Source: DASQZK01 sp963771005 (GTDB taxonomy: Bacteria > Bacteroidota > Bacteroidia > Bacteroidales > GCA-2748055). From it: a stretch of 64,000 nucleotides of DNA. Below, piece by piece: positions 25,336 to 33,544 of this stretch. The notes below the pieces were generated by a model. That model did not search any database. It was not told the origin of the DNA and saw nothing but the letters and a program-made list of their open reading frames with translations. How positions within the stretch are numbered: position 1 is the first letter of the stretch; every line of letters starts with the position of its first letter. The position numbers were made by a program, and so were the translations under genes. The stretch covers positions 62,001-126,000 of the forward strand of contig CAVYRO010000005.1 of the NCBI GenBank assembly GCA_963771005.1. Direction: 5' to 3'.

Positions 25336-27729
25336 CTAATTCGTGGTCCCCATCTCAATCCTGAAATCACCCGTTCCTTCAAACATTACCATAACACTTC
25401 CCTTTGCGGGCAGCGTTACCTTTTCAAAATCGATCAATGCACCGGAAGCTCCCGTGATTTTCAACGATGATTGATTTTCCAGGTTGTCGAATATCATATG
25501 TGTTTTCCAGGAGGAATGTATGAAGTAGATATACCCGTCATCGGTTTCCCTGTAGCCGGTAAGCCTGGCATCGGATGAGCGTAACCGGGGCCCTGCGCTG
25601 TTCTTCGCGCGTTCCACCTCAATTGCATTGGATCCCGTCAACATCCTGTCATCGGGTATTTGAAGCGTCCCCGTGATCTTCTCCCCGTTCAGGGTAAATG
25701 AGGCAACATCGTCACCCGGACCTGTTGCAACGGCATTGAAGGTCGATTCCCTGTACCGGAAATCTTTGAGGCTGCTTACTTTCTGACTTGCCCTGACGGA
25801 CAATCCTTCAGGAAGGGCATGCAGCATCTGGTATCCCATGGAATAATACAATGCGCCGATCTGGAAAGGCAGCGCCCTCCATCCCTCCGTATTTCCCTGG
25901 TATTCGGTTACCGCCCCGGGCATGGTATACCGTTTGGTCAGCATCAGCGCCTCACTCACTTCCTGGGAAAGCATTCCTTCATAATCACCCGAACTCATTC
26001 CGTATTCGTAAAGAAAACCGGCGAGAGTATTCCAGGGACAATAGCCGTAGCTTTGGATTCCCGGCCAGGTTTTCTTCGCTATCCGTGCGCTCCCGATCTG
26101 AAGGTCGAGGGCCGGGTAAAAGGGACCGAGAGATACGGCCCATGCATATTCCCAATAATCTGCCCCTCTTTCGAACTTCCGCCAGCGCTCTGTACCGTCC
26201 GACATTTTTTCTAACCCGGCGTATAAATATCCCTTATCATCCAAAAAAGTGGTTTTGACCGTATTCTCAATATCACCTGCAATTTTGCCATAATGCACAT
26301 ATCTTTCGCTGCCTGCGCCATTTTCCTGCTCCATGAGGATCAAGGCCATCCGGAGAAGATTATAGGTATTTACCTGGTTATAGAGACTGTAAGACCTGCT
26401 CAGGGTGGTATGCTCCACATCGGTTTCCCTGAGATCGGTATACATGATCCCGTTCACGGCATCGTACCCATAAAACGGGCTGGAACGGAGAGAAGTCTCA
26501 CCGCGGGTATCCGAACCGATCATCTTTTTGTCCGGTTCCCAGGTTTTATCCAGAAAACGGTCAATGGCTTTAAGTAAATGACTGAAATCCCCGGTCCGGA
26601 TCAATTCATCCGAGCCGGTGGTCATAAAATGAGTATATACCGAAAGCAGAGCATAGTAAATACCGTCATCCTCCGATTTGGTCCAGCGGCTGCCGAGGAT
26701 CTGCAGGTATTCGGGAGAACGTTCGCCGGTCATTGGATCCGTCAGGATCATATTCGGATTGTGCAGGATGAAGGGCGCCCATAACCTAATCAGTTCGGGC
26801 ATCCCGGCCATGGCCATCAGGGAGGAGGACATGGATCCGTCGCGGTTCCAGATCAGGTAATAGATCCTTGCCAGTGCACCGTTCACGGCACCGCCCTCAT
26901 CAAAGGCCGAGTAAACGATCCGCTTGTTCAGATCGAGTACCCGCTGAAAATCATCGTTGGCATATTCGATGGATGATCTCCCGAGAACACCGGCGAGGAT
27001 CCTTTCATTTTCCTCTTTTATCCGTGGAAATGTCGTTCCCCTGAACCGGTTCACCACCCGGTCGACCTCGCGGGCATTCTCCTCCCCTCCTATGATCAAT
27101 ACGTCATTTTCCATGACCTGCAACACCATCGTCCCGTCTTTCAGCATCCTGAACCTGTTCTGGCTGAACCCCGGGAAACTGATGAAGGAAACGATATGCT
27201 CCCCCCTTTCGGTGAAGGTCCCGGTCAGCAATCCATCGCTGATCTCAAAGTCACCCTTGGGTTTGATGGATATCAGGAGGGGTGAAAAGGCGGTCACCAC
27301 GAAGGCATTCTCATCGGCAATATTGAGGAAGGAGATGTCATTGCGGGCCTGTGACGGCGCTTCCATCCCGAGAACAGTCAGAAATGGATCATAACCGAAT
27401 TTCTTTATATACGAAGCCTGCACAAAAGGCAGACTGACCCTGTCAAAGAGGGTGGTAAAGTTATCCCTGTCTGAGAAATTCCTGGCCCACAGGTCTTTCC
27501 TGCGGAAGGCATTCGGTTTATAGGTGAATTCCAGTTCGGTGTCCTTTTCGTTCATCATGATCGTTAACCGGTTCCCGCACCGGTTCTGCAATACGATATT
27601 GTGTATCCCGGTTTCGAACTGGGGTGTCCTGAAATAATCCTCCATCGAGGCCGCGACCGGCGTTTCCTGGGCAGTGCCGTCCAGACAGAAAAAAGCGACA
27701 AACGCGATAAACCAAAATGTTCTTTTCAT
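25336..27729 (-). CDS. Six-hairpin glycosidase-like exported protein
   Basis: A 797-residue protein with a signal peptide (MKRTFWFIAFVAFFCLDGTA). Residues about 260-640 have the features of an (alpha/alpha)6 six-hairpin glycosidase: LARIYYLIWNRDGSMSSSLM, KSEDDGIYYALLSVY, RRSYSLYNQVNTYNLLRMAL-type helices and YGYCPWNTLAGFLYEYG. N- and C-terminal beta-sandwich domains flank the barrel. No catalytic pair can be assigned with confidence and no GH family number is given. A role in periplasmic breakdown of oligosaccharides fits the surrounding genes. Confidence 0.72.
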   Translation of the reverse strand: MKRTFWFIAFVAFFCLDGTAQETPVAASMEDYFRTPQFETGIHNIVLQNRCGNRLTIMMNEKDTELEFTYKPNAFRRKDLWARNFSDRDNFTTLFDRVSLPFVQASYIKKFGYDPFLTVLGMEAPSQARNDISFLNIADENAFVVTAFSPLLISIKPKGDFEISDGLLTGTFTERGEHIVSFISFPGFSQNRFRMLKDGTMVLQVMENDVLIIGGEENAREVDRVVNRFRGTTFPRIKEENERILAGVLGRSSIEYANDDFQRVLDLNKRIVYSAFDEGGAVNGALARIYYLIWNRDGSMSSSLMAMAGMPELIRLWAPFILHNPNMILTDPMTGERSPEYLQILGSRWTKSEDDGIYYALLSVYTHFMTTGSDELIRTGDFSHLLKAIDRFLDKTWEPDKKMIGSDTRGETSLRSSPFYGYDAVNGIMYTDLRETDVEHTTLSRSYSLYNQVNTYNLLRMALILMEQENGAGSERYVHYGKIAGDIENTVKTTFLDDKGYLYAGLEKMSDGTERWRKFERGADYWEYAWAVSLGPFYPALDLQIGSARIAKKTWPGIQSYGYCPWNTLAGFLYEYGMSSGDYEGMLSQEVSEALMLTKRYTMPGAVTEYQGNTEGWRALPFQIGALYYSMGYQMLHALPEGLSVRASQKVSSLKDFRYRESTFNAVATGPGDDVASFTLNGEKITGTLQIPDDRMLTGSNAIEVERAKNSAGPRLRSSDARLTGYRETDDGYIYFIHSSWKTHMIFDNLENQSSLKITGASGALIDFEKVTLPAKGSVMVMFEGTGDFRIEMGTTN

Positions 27730-27774
27730 TTTTCTAGGGAATTTTATAAATATTGTAAATAGTTAAAGATTTTT

Positions 27775-27905
27775 GTTTAAGGTGGTTTCAGATTGTTTCA
27801 GGTGGTTTCAGGTGGTTTCAGATGAAGAATTTGGTGATTTGGTGATTTGGTGAAGTGGAAGAGGAACGCGGATTTGACGGAAAAATACGGATTGACACGG
27901 ATTTT
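27775..27905. repeat. Intergenic repeat: TTTCAGNTGG and GGTGATTTGG ladders
   Basis: Four TTTCAGGTGG-type 10-bp units, then AATTTGGTGATTTGGTGATTT, GAAGTGGAAGAGGAACGCGGA and an ACGGAT ladder. It is upstream of the glycosidase-like gene. Confidence 0.75.
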
Positions 27906-27949
27906 TATGCCGGGTCGAAACCAACTGAAGTACACTTTCATACTTTAAT

Positions 27950-28250
27950 TTATTTATCCACTTTCCTTTCGCCTTTCGCCTTTCACCTTTCACCTTTCTC
28001 CTTTTTCTTTAGCCTTTCACCTTATTCTTTCGCCTTTCGCCTTTCGCCTTTCTCCTTTCTCCTTTTCTCTCTCCTTCCCTTTCGCCTTTCGCCTTTCTCC
28101 TTTCTCCTTTTCTCTCTCCTTCCCTTTCGCCTTTCTCCTTTCTCCTTTCTCCTTTTCTCTCTCCTTCCCTTTCGCCTTTCGCCTTTCTCCTTTCTCCTTT
28201 TCTCTCTCTCCCCTTTCACCTTTCTCCTTTCGCCTTTCACCTTTTTCTCA
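27950..28250. repeat. 45-bp polypyrimidine tandem repeat built of CCTTTCG/CCTTTCT heptads
   Basis: On the plus strand the region is almost pure C/T with heptads CCTTTCG and CCTTTCT and a divider CCTTTTCTCTCTCCTTCCC. The compound unit is about 45 bp and repeats nearly four times between 28030 and 28205. Both strands stay open: one gives KGERRK-type, the other LSPFSF-type repeats. These are composition artefacts, not genes. The asymmetry could allow triplex DNA. Confidence 0.85.
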
Positions 28251-28937
28251 ACATCCTTCCAGTTCAGATAATCCCGCCACGAAAGACCTCAGGTCCGGGA
28301 ACCGCATCCCCGCATATTCTTCATCCATCGGTGGTACAGGTTCGTTATACCTGTTTATCCAGGCTGTGCTGATCCCCAGGTCACGGGCGGGAATGATATC
28401 GTGAAACCGGCTTTGTGCCGCATGGATGATCTCATCGGCAGGCTGGCGGAACCGGCGCAGGGCTTCGAGGAAATTCTCCGGCGATGGCTTGTACGAGCCC
28501 AGCTCTTCGGAGGTGATGACCATATCAAATCCGATATCCAGCAACTTCAGTGTCTCACCGATGAGACTCTTGTCGGTATTTGAAATAATGGCCAGCCGGT
28601 AATTCTTCGACTTCATTTCACGAAGGGCTTCCACTGTATCGCCGAATGGTTCCCACCCCGGAAGAGAACGGACCAGGATGTCAAGATCTTCGGGATGCAT
28701 ATTTATATTCAGTTTTGCGGCAAAACGTCGCATAATTTCCGTGAGGACCTCGCGGTAAGGCCGGAAACCGGCGGTGACCATGTCTTCGTCAATCTCAGCA
28801 AAAAGGCGGAAGACCTGCTCATCGTCCATAGTGATGAAATAATCGTCAAGCAGCGGACGCAGTGCACCGGTCACCCCTTTCTTCCAGTCGATGAGGGTCC
28901 CGTAACAATCAAAACTGATCAGCCTGATCTTGCTCAT
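28248..28937 (-). CDS. HAD-family hydrolase (haloacid dehalogenase type II-like)
   Basis: A 229-residue cytoplasmic phosphatase/dehalogenase fold. Motif I is FDCYGTLIDW (nucleophile Asp), motif II is AIISNTD, motif III Lys is in GSYKPSPENF, and motif IV follows AAQSRFHDIIPARDLG. A cap domain sits between motifs I and II. The CYGTL form is typical of type II haloacid dehalogenases, but many are phosphatases. Its 3' end touches the polypyrimidine repeat, so the last residues may be repeat-derived. Confidence 0.9.
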   Translation of the reverse strand: MSKIRLISFDCYGTLIDWKKGVTGALRPLLDDYFITMDDEQVFRLFAEIDEDMVTAGFRPYREVLTEIMRRFAAKLNINMHPEDLDILVRSLPGWEPFGDTVEALREMKSKNYRLAIISNTDKSLIGETLKLLDIGFDMVITSEELGSYKPSPENFLEALRRFRQPADEIIHAAQSRFHDIIPARDLGISTAWINRYNEPVPPMDEEYAGMRFPDLRSFVAGLSELEGC

Positions 28938-29087
28938 ATGGTAATTATTTTAGGCGTTCATACTCAAACCCGTCAATACCGGCGGGCCTGACTCCCGGCT
29001 TGCCGTTGCCGCAGGCGGAAGTGCATATTCCGCAGAACATTTGCGGGATCATTATGATCTTAAAACATTCTGATAAGAAATAATGCA

Positions 29088-30734
29088 TTACCGGAGAGCC
29101 CTGAACTCCGAATTTTCCCTCCATTCGGGATATTTTTTCACCAGCGTTAGTTTGTAGCCAACCTCGAAGGCCAGCCTGGCATCTTCCGCAATACCGTTCA
29201 TATCCCAACTCTCCGGATCGTAATTATCCGCGGGCCTGTGGTACCGGTTCCGGATATAATCGGCTTCCCTGGCAGCAGCCCATTCACTGCCATGGTCGCG
29301 GCTGTCGCAGTTTCCCCGGGCAAATACGGAAGGTACCCCATAGCGGGCAAAGCTGAAATGGTCGGATCGAAAGAACATGCCGGTTTGCGGGTTCGGGTCG
29401 GCCATTACGTAGCGGTCCTGCGAGGCGGCAACCCCGGCCACAAGCTCATCCAGGTCCGACTGGCCGTAACCGGTGATCATAACATCCTTCATCCTTCCCA
29501 TGGGAATCATCATATCGTTGTTGATACATGCGAGGGTTTTATCCAGTGACAGTTCAGGGTGTGCGGCATACCAGGCAGACCCGAGCAGACCCTGCTCCTC
29601 GGCCGTCGGCGCCAGGAAAATTACCGTCCTTTCAGGTGCAGGATCCAGATCTCCGAACGCATTGGCAATCTCCAGAAGCCAGGCGAGGGAAGTTCCGTTA
29701 TCAACGGCCCCGTTGTAAATGGAATCCCCGTTCTCAGGTTCCCCGATGCCGAAATGGTCCCAGTGTGCGGTATAGATTATGCTTTCACCGGGGTGCCGGC
29801 TCCCGGTGATCTTGCCTGCCACATTCTGCGATGTATTGTATGAGATGAGGTTTGTGATGGAGAGGGATATCCCCGCGTTCATCTCGAATCCCTTAAAGCC
29901 CTTTACCGTAGCGGCCTTTCTCAGGGAATCGACCGGGAGTCCCACTTCCCGGAATACCGAATCGGCTGCCGGACCGGATATCCAACCGTTAAATGCGCAT
30001 GCCGGGAGATCGCCTTCCGAAGGTACCAGGTAGAAACTGGAATTCAAAACACCTTTCCTTGGGATATCCCAGGGGTAGCCGGCTCCATTCGTTTCATGGA
30101 TAACGATCACCCCTTCGGCGCCCTGCCTTGCAGCCTCTTCAAATTTATAGGTCCAGCGCCCGTAGTAAGTCATTACGGGCCCTTTGAACAATGACGAATC
30201 CCCGGTATACAAGCCCGGATCATTCACCAGGACGATGACGGTTTTGCCCCTTACATCCAGGTCACGGTAGTCATTCCAGCCGTATTCGGGAGCCACGATG
30301 CCGAAACCGGCAAATACGAGAGGGGAATTGTTCACCTCGGTAGTGCCCGTGATCCGGGGCGATACTACGGCCAGATCATCTGCAAAACGAAGATAAATCT
30401 CTCCGTTCCCGGTGCTCACCATGGCAGGCTGATCCATGACCGAGGAGATCTCGACCATTTCCACGGCCTGGCGGTAACTTCCGTTTATCCCCGGCTCAAG
30501 TCCGGCTTTCCTGAATTGTTCCTCGATATATGAGACGGTTTTCTCCTCCCCGGGGGTGAAAGGTTTTCTTCCCTGGAAATCATCAGAAGCAAGAACACCA
30601 GTATATTCAGCCAGGTCAGCCGTTGTTATGCCTTCCGCTGCTTTTCTGAAATTGCTGTCACTCCTGCATGATGAAACGAACAACATGGGAATGGAGAAAA
30701 TGAATGCAGTCACACCCGGATACTTTTTCATCAT
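29088..30734 (-). CDS. M28 family zinc aminopeptidase with PA domain, lipoprotein
   Basis: A 548-residue exported peptidase. The chosen ATG gives MMKKYPGVTAFIFSIP with lipobox VSSC; the frame runs 34 codons further up without a signal. A protease-associated insert (about 110-250) precedes the M28 catalytic domain. The metal ligands are visible: His/Asp in YTAHWDHFG, Asp in GAVDNGTS, Glu-Glu in APTAEEQGLLG, Asp in NNDM and His in RYHRPADN. It probably trims peptides in the periplasm or at the surface. The gap to the HAD gene is 150 bp without a gene. Confidence 0.93.
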   Translation of the reverse strand: MMKKYPGVTAFIFSIPMLFVSSCRSDSNFRKAAEGITTADLAEYTGVLASDDFQGRKPFTPGEEKTVSYIEEQFRKAGLEPGINGSYRQAVEMVEISSVMDQPAMVSTGNGEIYLRFADDLAVVSPRITGTTEVNNSPLVFAGFGIVAPEYGWNDYRDLDVRGKTVIVLVNDPGLYTGDSSLFKGPVMTYYGRWTYKFEEAARQGAEGVIVIHETNGAGYPWDIPRKGVLNSSFYLVPSEGDLPACAFNGWISGPAADSVFREVGLPVDSLRKAATVKGFKGFEMNAGISLSITNLISYNTSQNVAGKITGSRHPGESIIYTAHWDHFGIGEPENGDSIYNGAVDNGTSLAWLLEIANAFGDLDPAPERTVIFLAPTAEEQGLLGSAWYAAHPELSLDKTLACINNDMMIPMGRMKDVMITGYGQSDLDELVAGVAASQDRYVMADPNPQTGMFFRSDHFSFARYGVPSVFARGNCDSRDHGSEWAAAREADYIRNRYHRPADNYDPESWDMNGIAEDARLAFEVGYKLTLVKKYPEWRENSEFRALR

Positions 30735-30848
30735 CCTTTCGTGGTTTTTGTTTAGTCGGGATTTTCTTCCCCGGAAAAGAGCCTGCCGGGTTCCGAAACG
30801 TAAAATTAAAATTTGTCCGGGTAAAATCAATGCCATGAAGAATTATAA

Positions 30849-31145
30849 TTAACTAAAGTTTGGTGATTTGGTGATTTGAGTGAAGAGGAAGAGGAACACG
30901 CAAGAATTTGTTGATTTGGTGATTTGTTGATTTGTTGAATGGAGTTGAAACCAACGGAAACAATCTAAAACCACCTGAAACATAATTATTAAACACCTCC
31001 GGCGTTTCGATGCGTGCGGCCGCTTTACCACGGGCGTAACCGTGGCTAATACAATGGATCCCCTCCGGGGAGAAGAATCTTCTTAGACAGCCCTGACTAA
31101 ATCTGTGATCATCTGTCAAAATCCGTGAAATTCCGCGTTCCTCTT
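30849..31145. repeat. Intergenic repeat cluster
   Basis: GTTTGGTGATTTGGTGATTTG, GAAGAGGAACACG, GTTGATTTGTTGAATGGAGTTG, then AAACCACCTGAAAC and, at 31099-31145, a CTGTGATCATCTGTC / CCGTGAAATTCCG ladder. It is the right-most full cluster of the family, about 5 kb before the tRNA. Confidence 0.75.
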
Positions 31146-33086
31146 CTAATCTCCCCTGCTGTTCAAAAACGTGTTCATTTTTGCCAGAAGATCCCGCGTC
31201 TTGATGGGTTTGGTGATATATTCATTGCAACCCGCGCTGAGGCATCTTTCGCGGTCCTGGGACATAGCGTAGGCCGTCTGTGCGATAACGGGAAGATTGA
31301 TCTTCCTTTCCCTCAGGGTTTTTACGGTGGTAAGCCCGTCCATTCCGGGCATTTTAATATCCAGGAGCAGGAGATCATAGACTTTCCCGTTCGACAGGAC
31401 ATCCAGAACATCCTCGCCCGTGGTAACGTGAATGACCTCGGCGCCGGTTTTGTCGAGGATATGCCTCAGGAGGTAATAATTACTCTGTTCATCCTCTGCA
31501 ACGAGAATACGCCGGCCTTCCCAGTTATAGGTTTCATTTTCCCCGGGCTTGTCATCCCCGGTCTTCATTTTTACAGTGAACGTACTCACCGGGATCTCGA
31601 AATAGAATTCGGTTCCCTGGTTTTCCCTCGAAGTAAGCCATATTTTGCCTCCCATGGCCTCAACAAGGCCTTTGGAGATGGTAAGTCCAAGCCCGTTGCC
31701 GCCATACTGACGGGTGGTGCTTTCATCAGCCTGCCGGAAGCGTTCAAATACGATTTCCCGGGCTCTTTCCGGAATCCCGATGCCCGTATCCTTTACATAG
31801 AAAAGGGTTTTATCATCACCCGCTTTTTCATAACCAAAATCGATCCTGCCCAGTGCGGTGAATTTATGGGCATTGGAAAGAAGATTGTAGAGGACCTGCC
31901 GGAGCCGCGCCTTATCGGCAAATATGTTCGAATCTTCGTCACGCAGGGGTTTGGTAAGGCCCAGAACAACCGGACTTTCTTTGAACCGTATGCTTTCCGT
32001 GAAGAAAACCTGGAGTTCGTCGAGCACGCTGTTAAGGTTTACATTTTCAGGGTGAAGTTCGACCTGGTTGGCTTCGATCTTTGATACTTCGATCAGATCG
32101 TCGATTATGGTCAGTAGGTGCCTTCCCGATTCTTCGACAACCTGGATGTAGTTCAGCTTTTCTTCTTCCGTGATGTCTCTTACCTTCAACAATGAGGCGA
32201 ACCCGATGATGCCGTTGAGCGGTGTCCGGATCTCGTGTGAGAGATTCTCCAGGAAGGTTGTCTTCAGCCTGTCCGATTCTTCGGCTTTTTCCTTGGCGCT
32301 GATCAGGTCGGCTTCCATTTTTTTCCTTTCGGCGATGTCGTAGAATATTACCTGTGCCGAGGGAACTCCGTTAAAATTAATGGGGGAAGACGCCACCTCC
32401 AAGATGAGAATTTCTTTTTTTGAATTCAAAAATTTTAGCTCGACAGGCTTTCCCGTTCCCTGGCCATTGTAGAGCTTATCCATCCTTTTCCCGATGAGAT
32501 CCAGATAAGCGGGGTGTACATAATCGATGAGTTGAACATCAATCAGTGATGTAGTTTTTTCCTCATGAAGGACCTTGAGGGCCTGCTGGTTATGATAACT
32601 GATCCTGCCACCTGCATGTACGATGATGCCATAGGGTGAAGATTCCGCCAGTTTCCGGTAGTTTTCCTCGCTTTCTTTCAGGGCATCCAGGGCGGCCGCT
32701 TTCTCCCGTTGCATCTGCAGCCGTTCCATCGCACTGTTTATTGAGGGAATGAGGCGGTAGATATTCTGTTTGAGAACATAATCCCACGCGCCCTTGCGGA
32801 TCACATCGACGGCGACCTCGTCGGGAAGGGTCCCTGTGATCATGATGACCGGCTTTTGCGGACATAACTGGATCGCTATCCGGATGGCCTCGAGGCCGTG
32901 GAATACCGGAAGAGAGTAATCGGTGAGTATGAGATCAAAATCGAAACTGCCGACGGCATCGATGAACTCCTCCCGCTTTTCAATCCTCCTGATTTCCTTC
33001 AGCACCTCCCCTTCTTCGAGGACAGCTTTCACCATCTCGAAATCGGTCGGATTGTCTTCAATGTAAAGTATGTTATACTTTTTCAT
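31146..33086 (-). CDS. Hybrid sensor histidine kinase: REC-PAS-HisKA-HATPase-REC
   Basis: A 646-residue cytoplasmic kinase. Order: receiver 1 (about 3-120, ILYIEDNP, phospho-Asp in LILTDYS), PAS (about 145-255), HisKA with phospho-His in LSHEIRTPLNG (about 275-340), HATPase (N box NLLSNAHKFT, G boxes DTGIGI and GGNGLGLTI) and receiver 2 (about 525-640, RILVAEDE, LLLDIKMPGMDG, KPIK). The start codon overlaps the stop of the upstream response regulator (TAATG). With no membrane segment, it receives signals through receiver 1 and/or PAS, making an intracellular relay. Confidence 0.93.
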   Translation of the reverse strand: MKKYNILYIEDNPTDFEMVKAVLEEGEVLKEIRRIEKREEFIDAVGSFDFDLILTDYSLPVFHGLEAIRIAIQLCPQKPVIMITGTLPDEVAVDVIRKGAWDYVLKQNIYRLIPSINSAMERLQMQREKAAALDALKESEENYRKLAESSPYGIIVHAGGRISYHNQQALKVLHEEKTTSLIDVQLIDYVHPAYLDLIGKRMDKLYNGQGTGKPVELKFLNSKKEILILEVASSPINFNGVPSAQVIFYDIAERKKMEADLISAKEKAEESDRLKTTFLENLSHEIRTPLNGIIGFASLLKVRDITEEEKLNYIQVVEESGRHLLTIIDDLIEVSKIEANQVELHPENVNLNSVLDELQVFFTESIRFKESPVVLGLTKPLRDEDSNIFADKARLRQVLYNLLSNAHKFTALGRIDFGYEKAGDDKTLFYVKDTGIGIPERAREIVFERFRQADESTTRQYGGNGLGLTISKGLVEAMGGKIWLTSRENQGTEFYFEIPVSTFTVKMKTGDDKPGENETYNWEGRRILVAEDEQSNYYLLRHILDKTGAEVIHVTTGEDVLDVLSNGKVYDLLLLDIKMPGMDGLTTVKTLRERKINLPVIAQTAYAMSQDRERCLSAGCNEYITKPIKTRDLLAKMNTFLNSRGD

Positions 33087-33534
33087 TATCCCTGTTGAAC
33101 TTCGCTGACTTCACAGGTCTTCAGCCAGAAGTCGAGTATACTGTGAATTGTTTTTTCAAAATTATCGAAATTGACCGGTTTCATAACAAAGGCATTGACG
33201 CCCTGAAAGATAGGATTTCCGGATATCCTGTGTCCATTCCTGAAGAACTGAAAATGATCACCGGCGTAAGGGAAAGGCATTTTTCCGAACGGATGAGGGT
33301 GAATATTTCACAGCCATCCCTTACCGGCATCTTCAGATCGGTAAGGATGAGCCCTGGCAGGCGTGTCTTGCCCGGGCCGTTTTCCCGGAGCCTGACGATC
33401 TCAGCCTCAAGGCCTGCCCCGGAGTCGAAGGTTGCAATACGAACCCCCGGCATATACCGGCTGATCACGGACAGGGACAGCTCGATATCCCTTCTGTCAT
33501 CATCAATGATCCATATGCATTGCTTTGCCTTCAT
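33086..33534 (-). pseudogene. Single-domain response regulator, one frameshift
   Basis: Rcp1/CheY-like receiver. The N-terminal part reads MKAKQCIWIIDDDRRD, LILTDLKMPVRDG (phospho-Asp) and VIIFSSSGMD. The C-terminal part with GVNAFVMKPVNFDNFEKTI (conserved Lys) continues in another frame. The switch lies near 33205-33230, in the stretch reading GGATATCCGGAAATCC on the minus strand. A one-base change there would restore a normal receiver of about 148 residues. It sits 10 bp after the kinase at 33545 and overlaps the hybrid kinase start, so it is the middle gene of a phosphorelay operon. It may be a sequencing error. Confidence 0.75.
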
Positions 33535-33544
33535 ATCCGTCCAT

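Noticed and set aside
27855..28271. Overlapping open frames on both strands encoding KGERRK or LSPFSF repeats
   Set aside because: They arise from the polypyrimidine minisatellite; both strands are open simply because the heptads lack stop codons.
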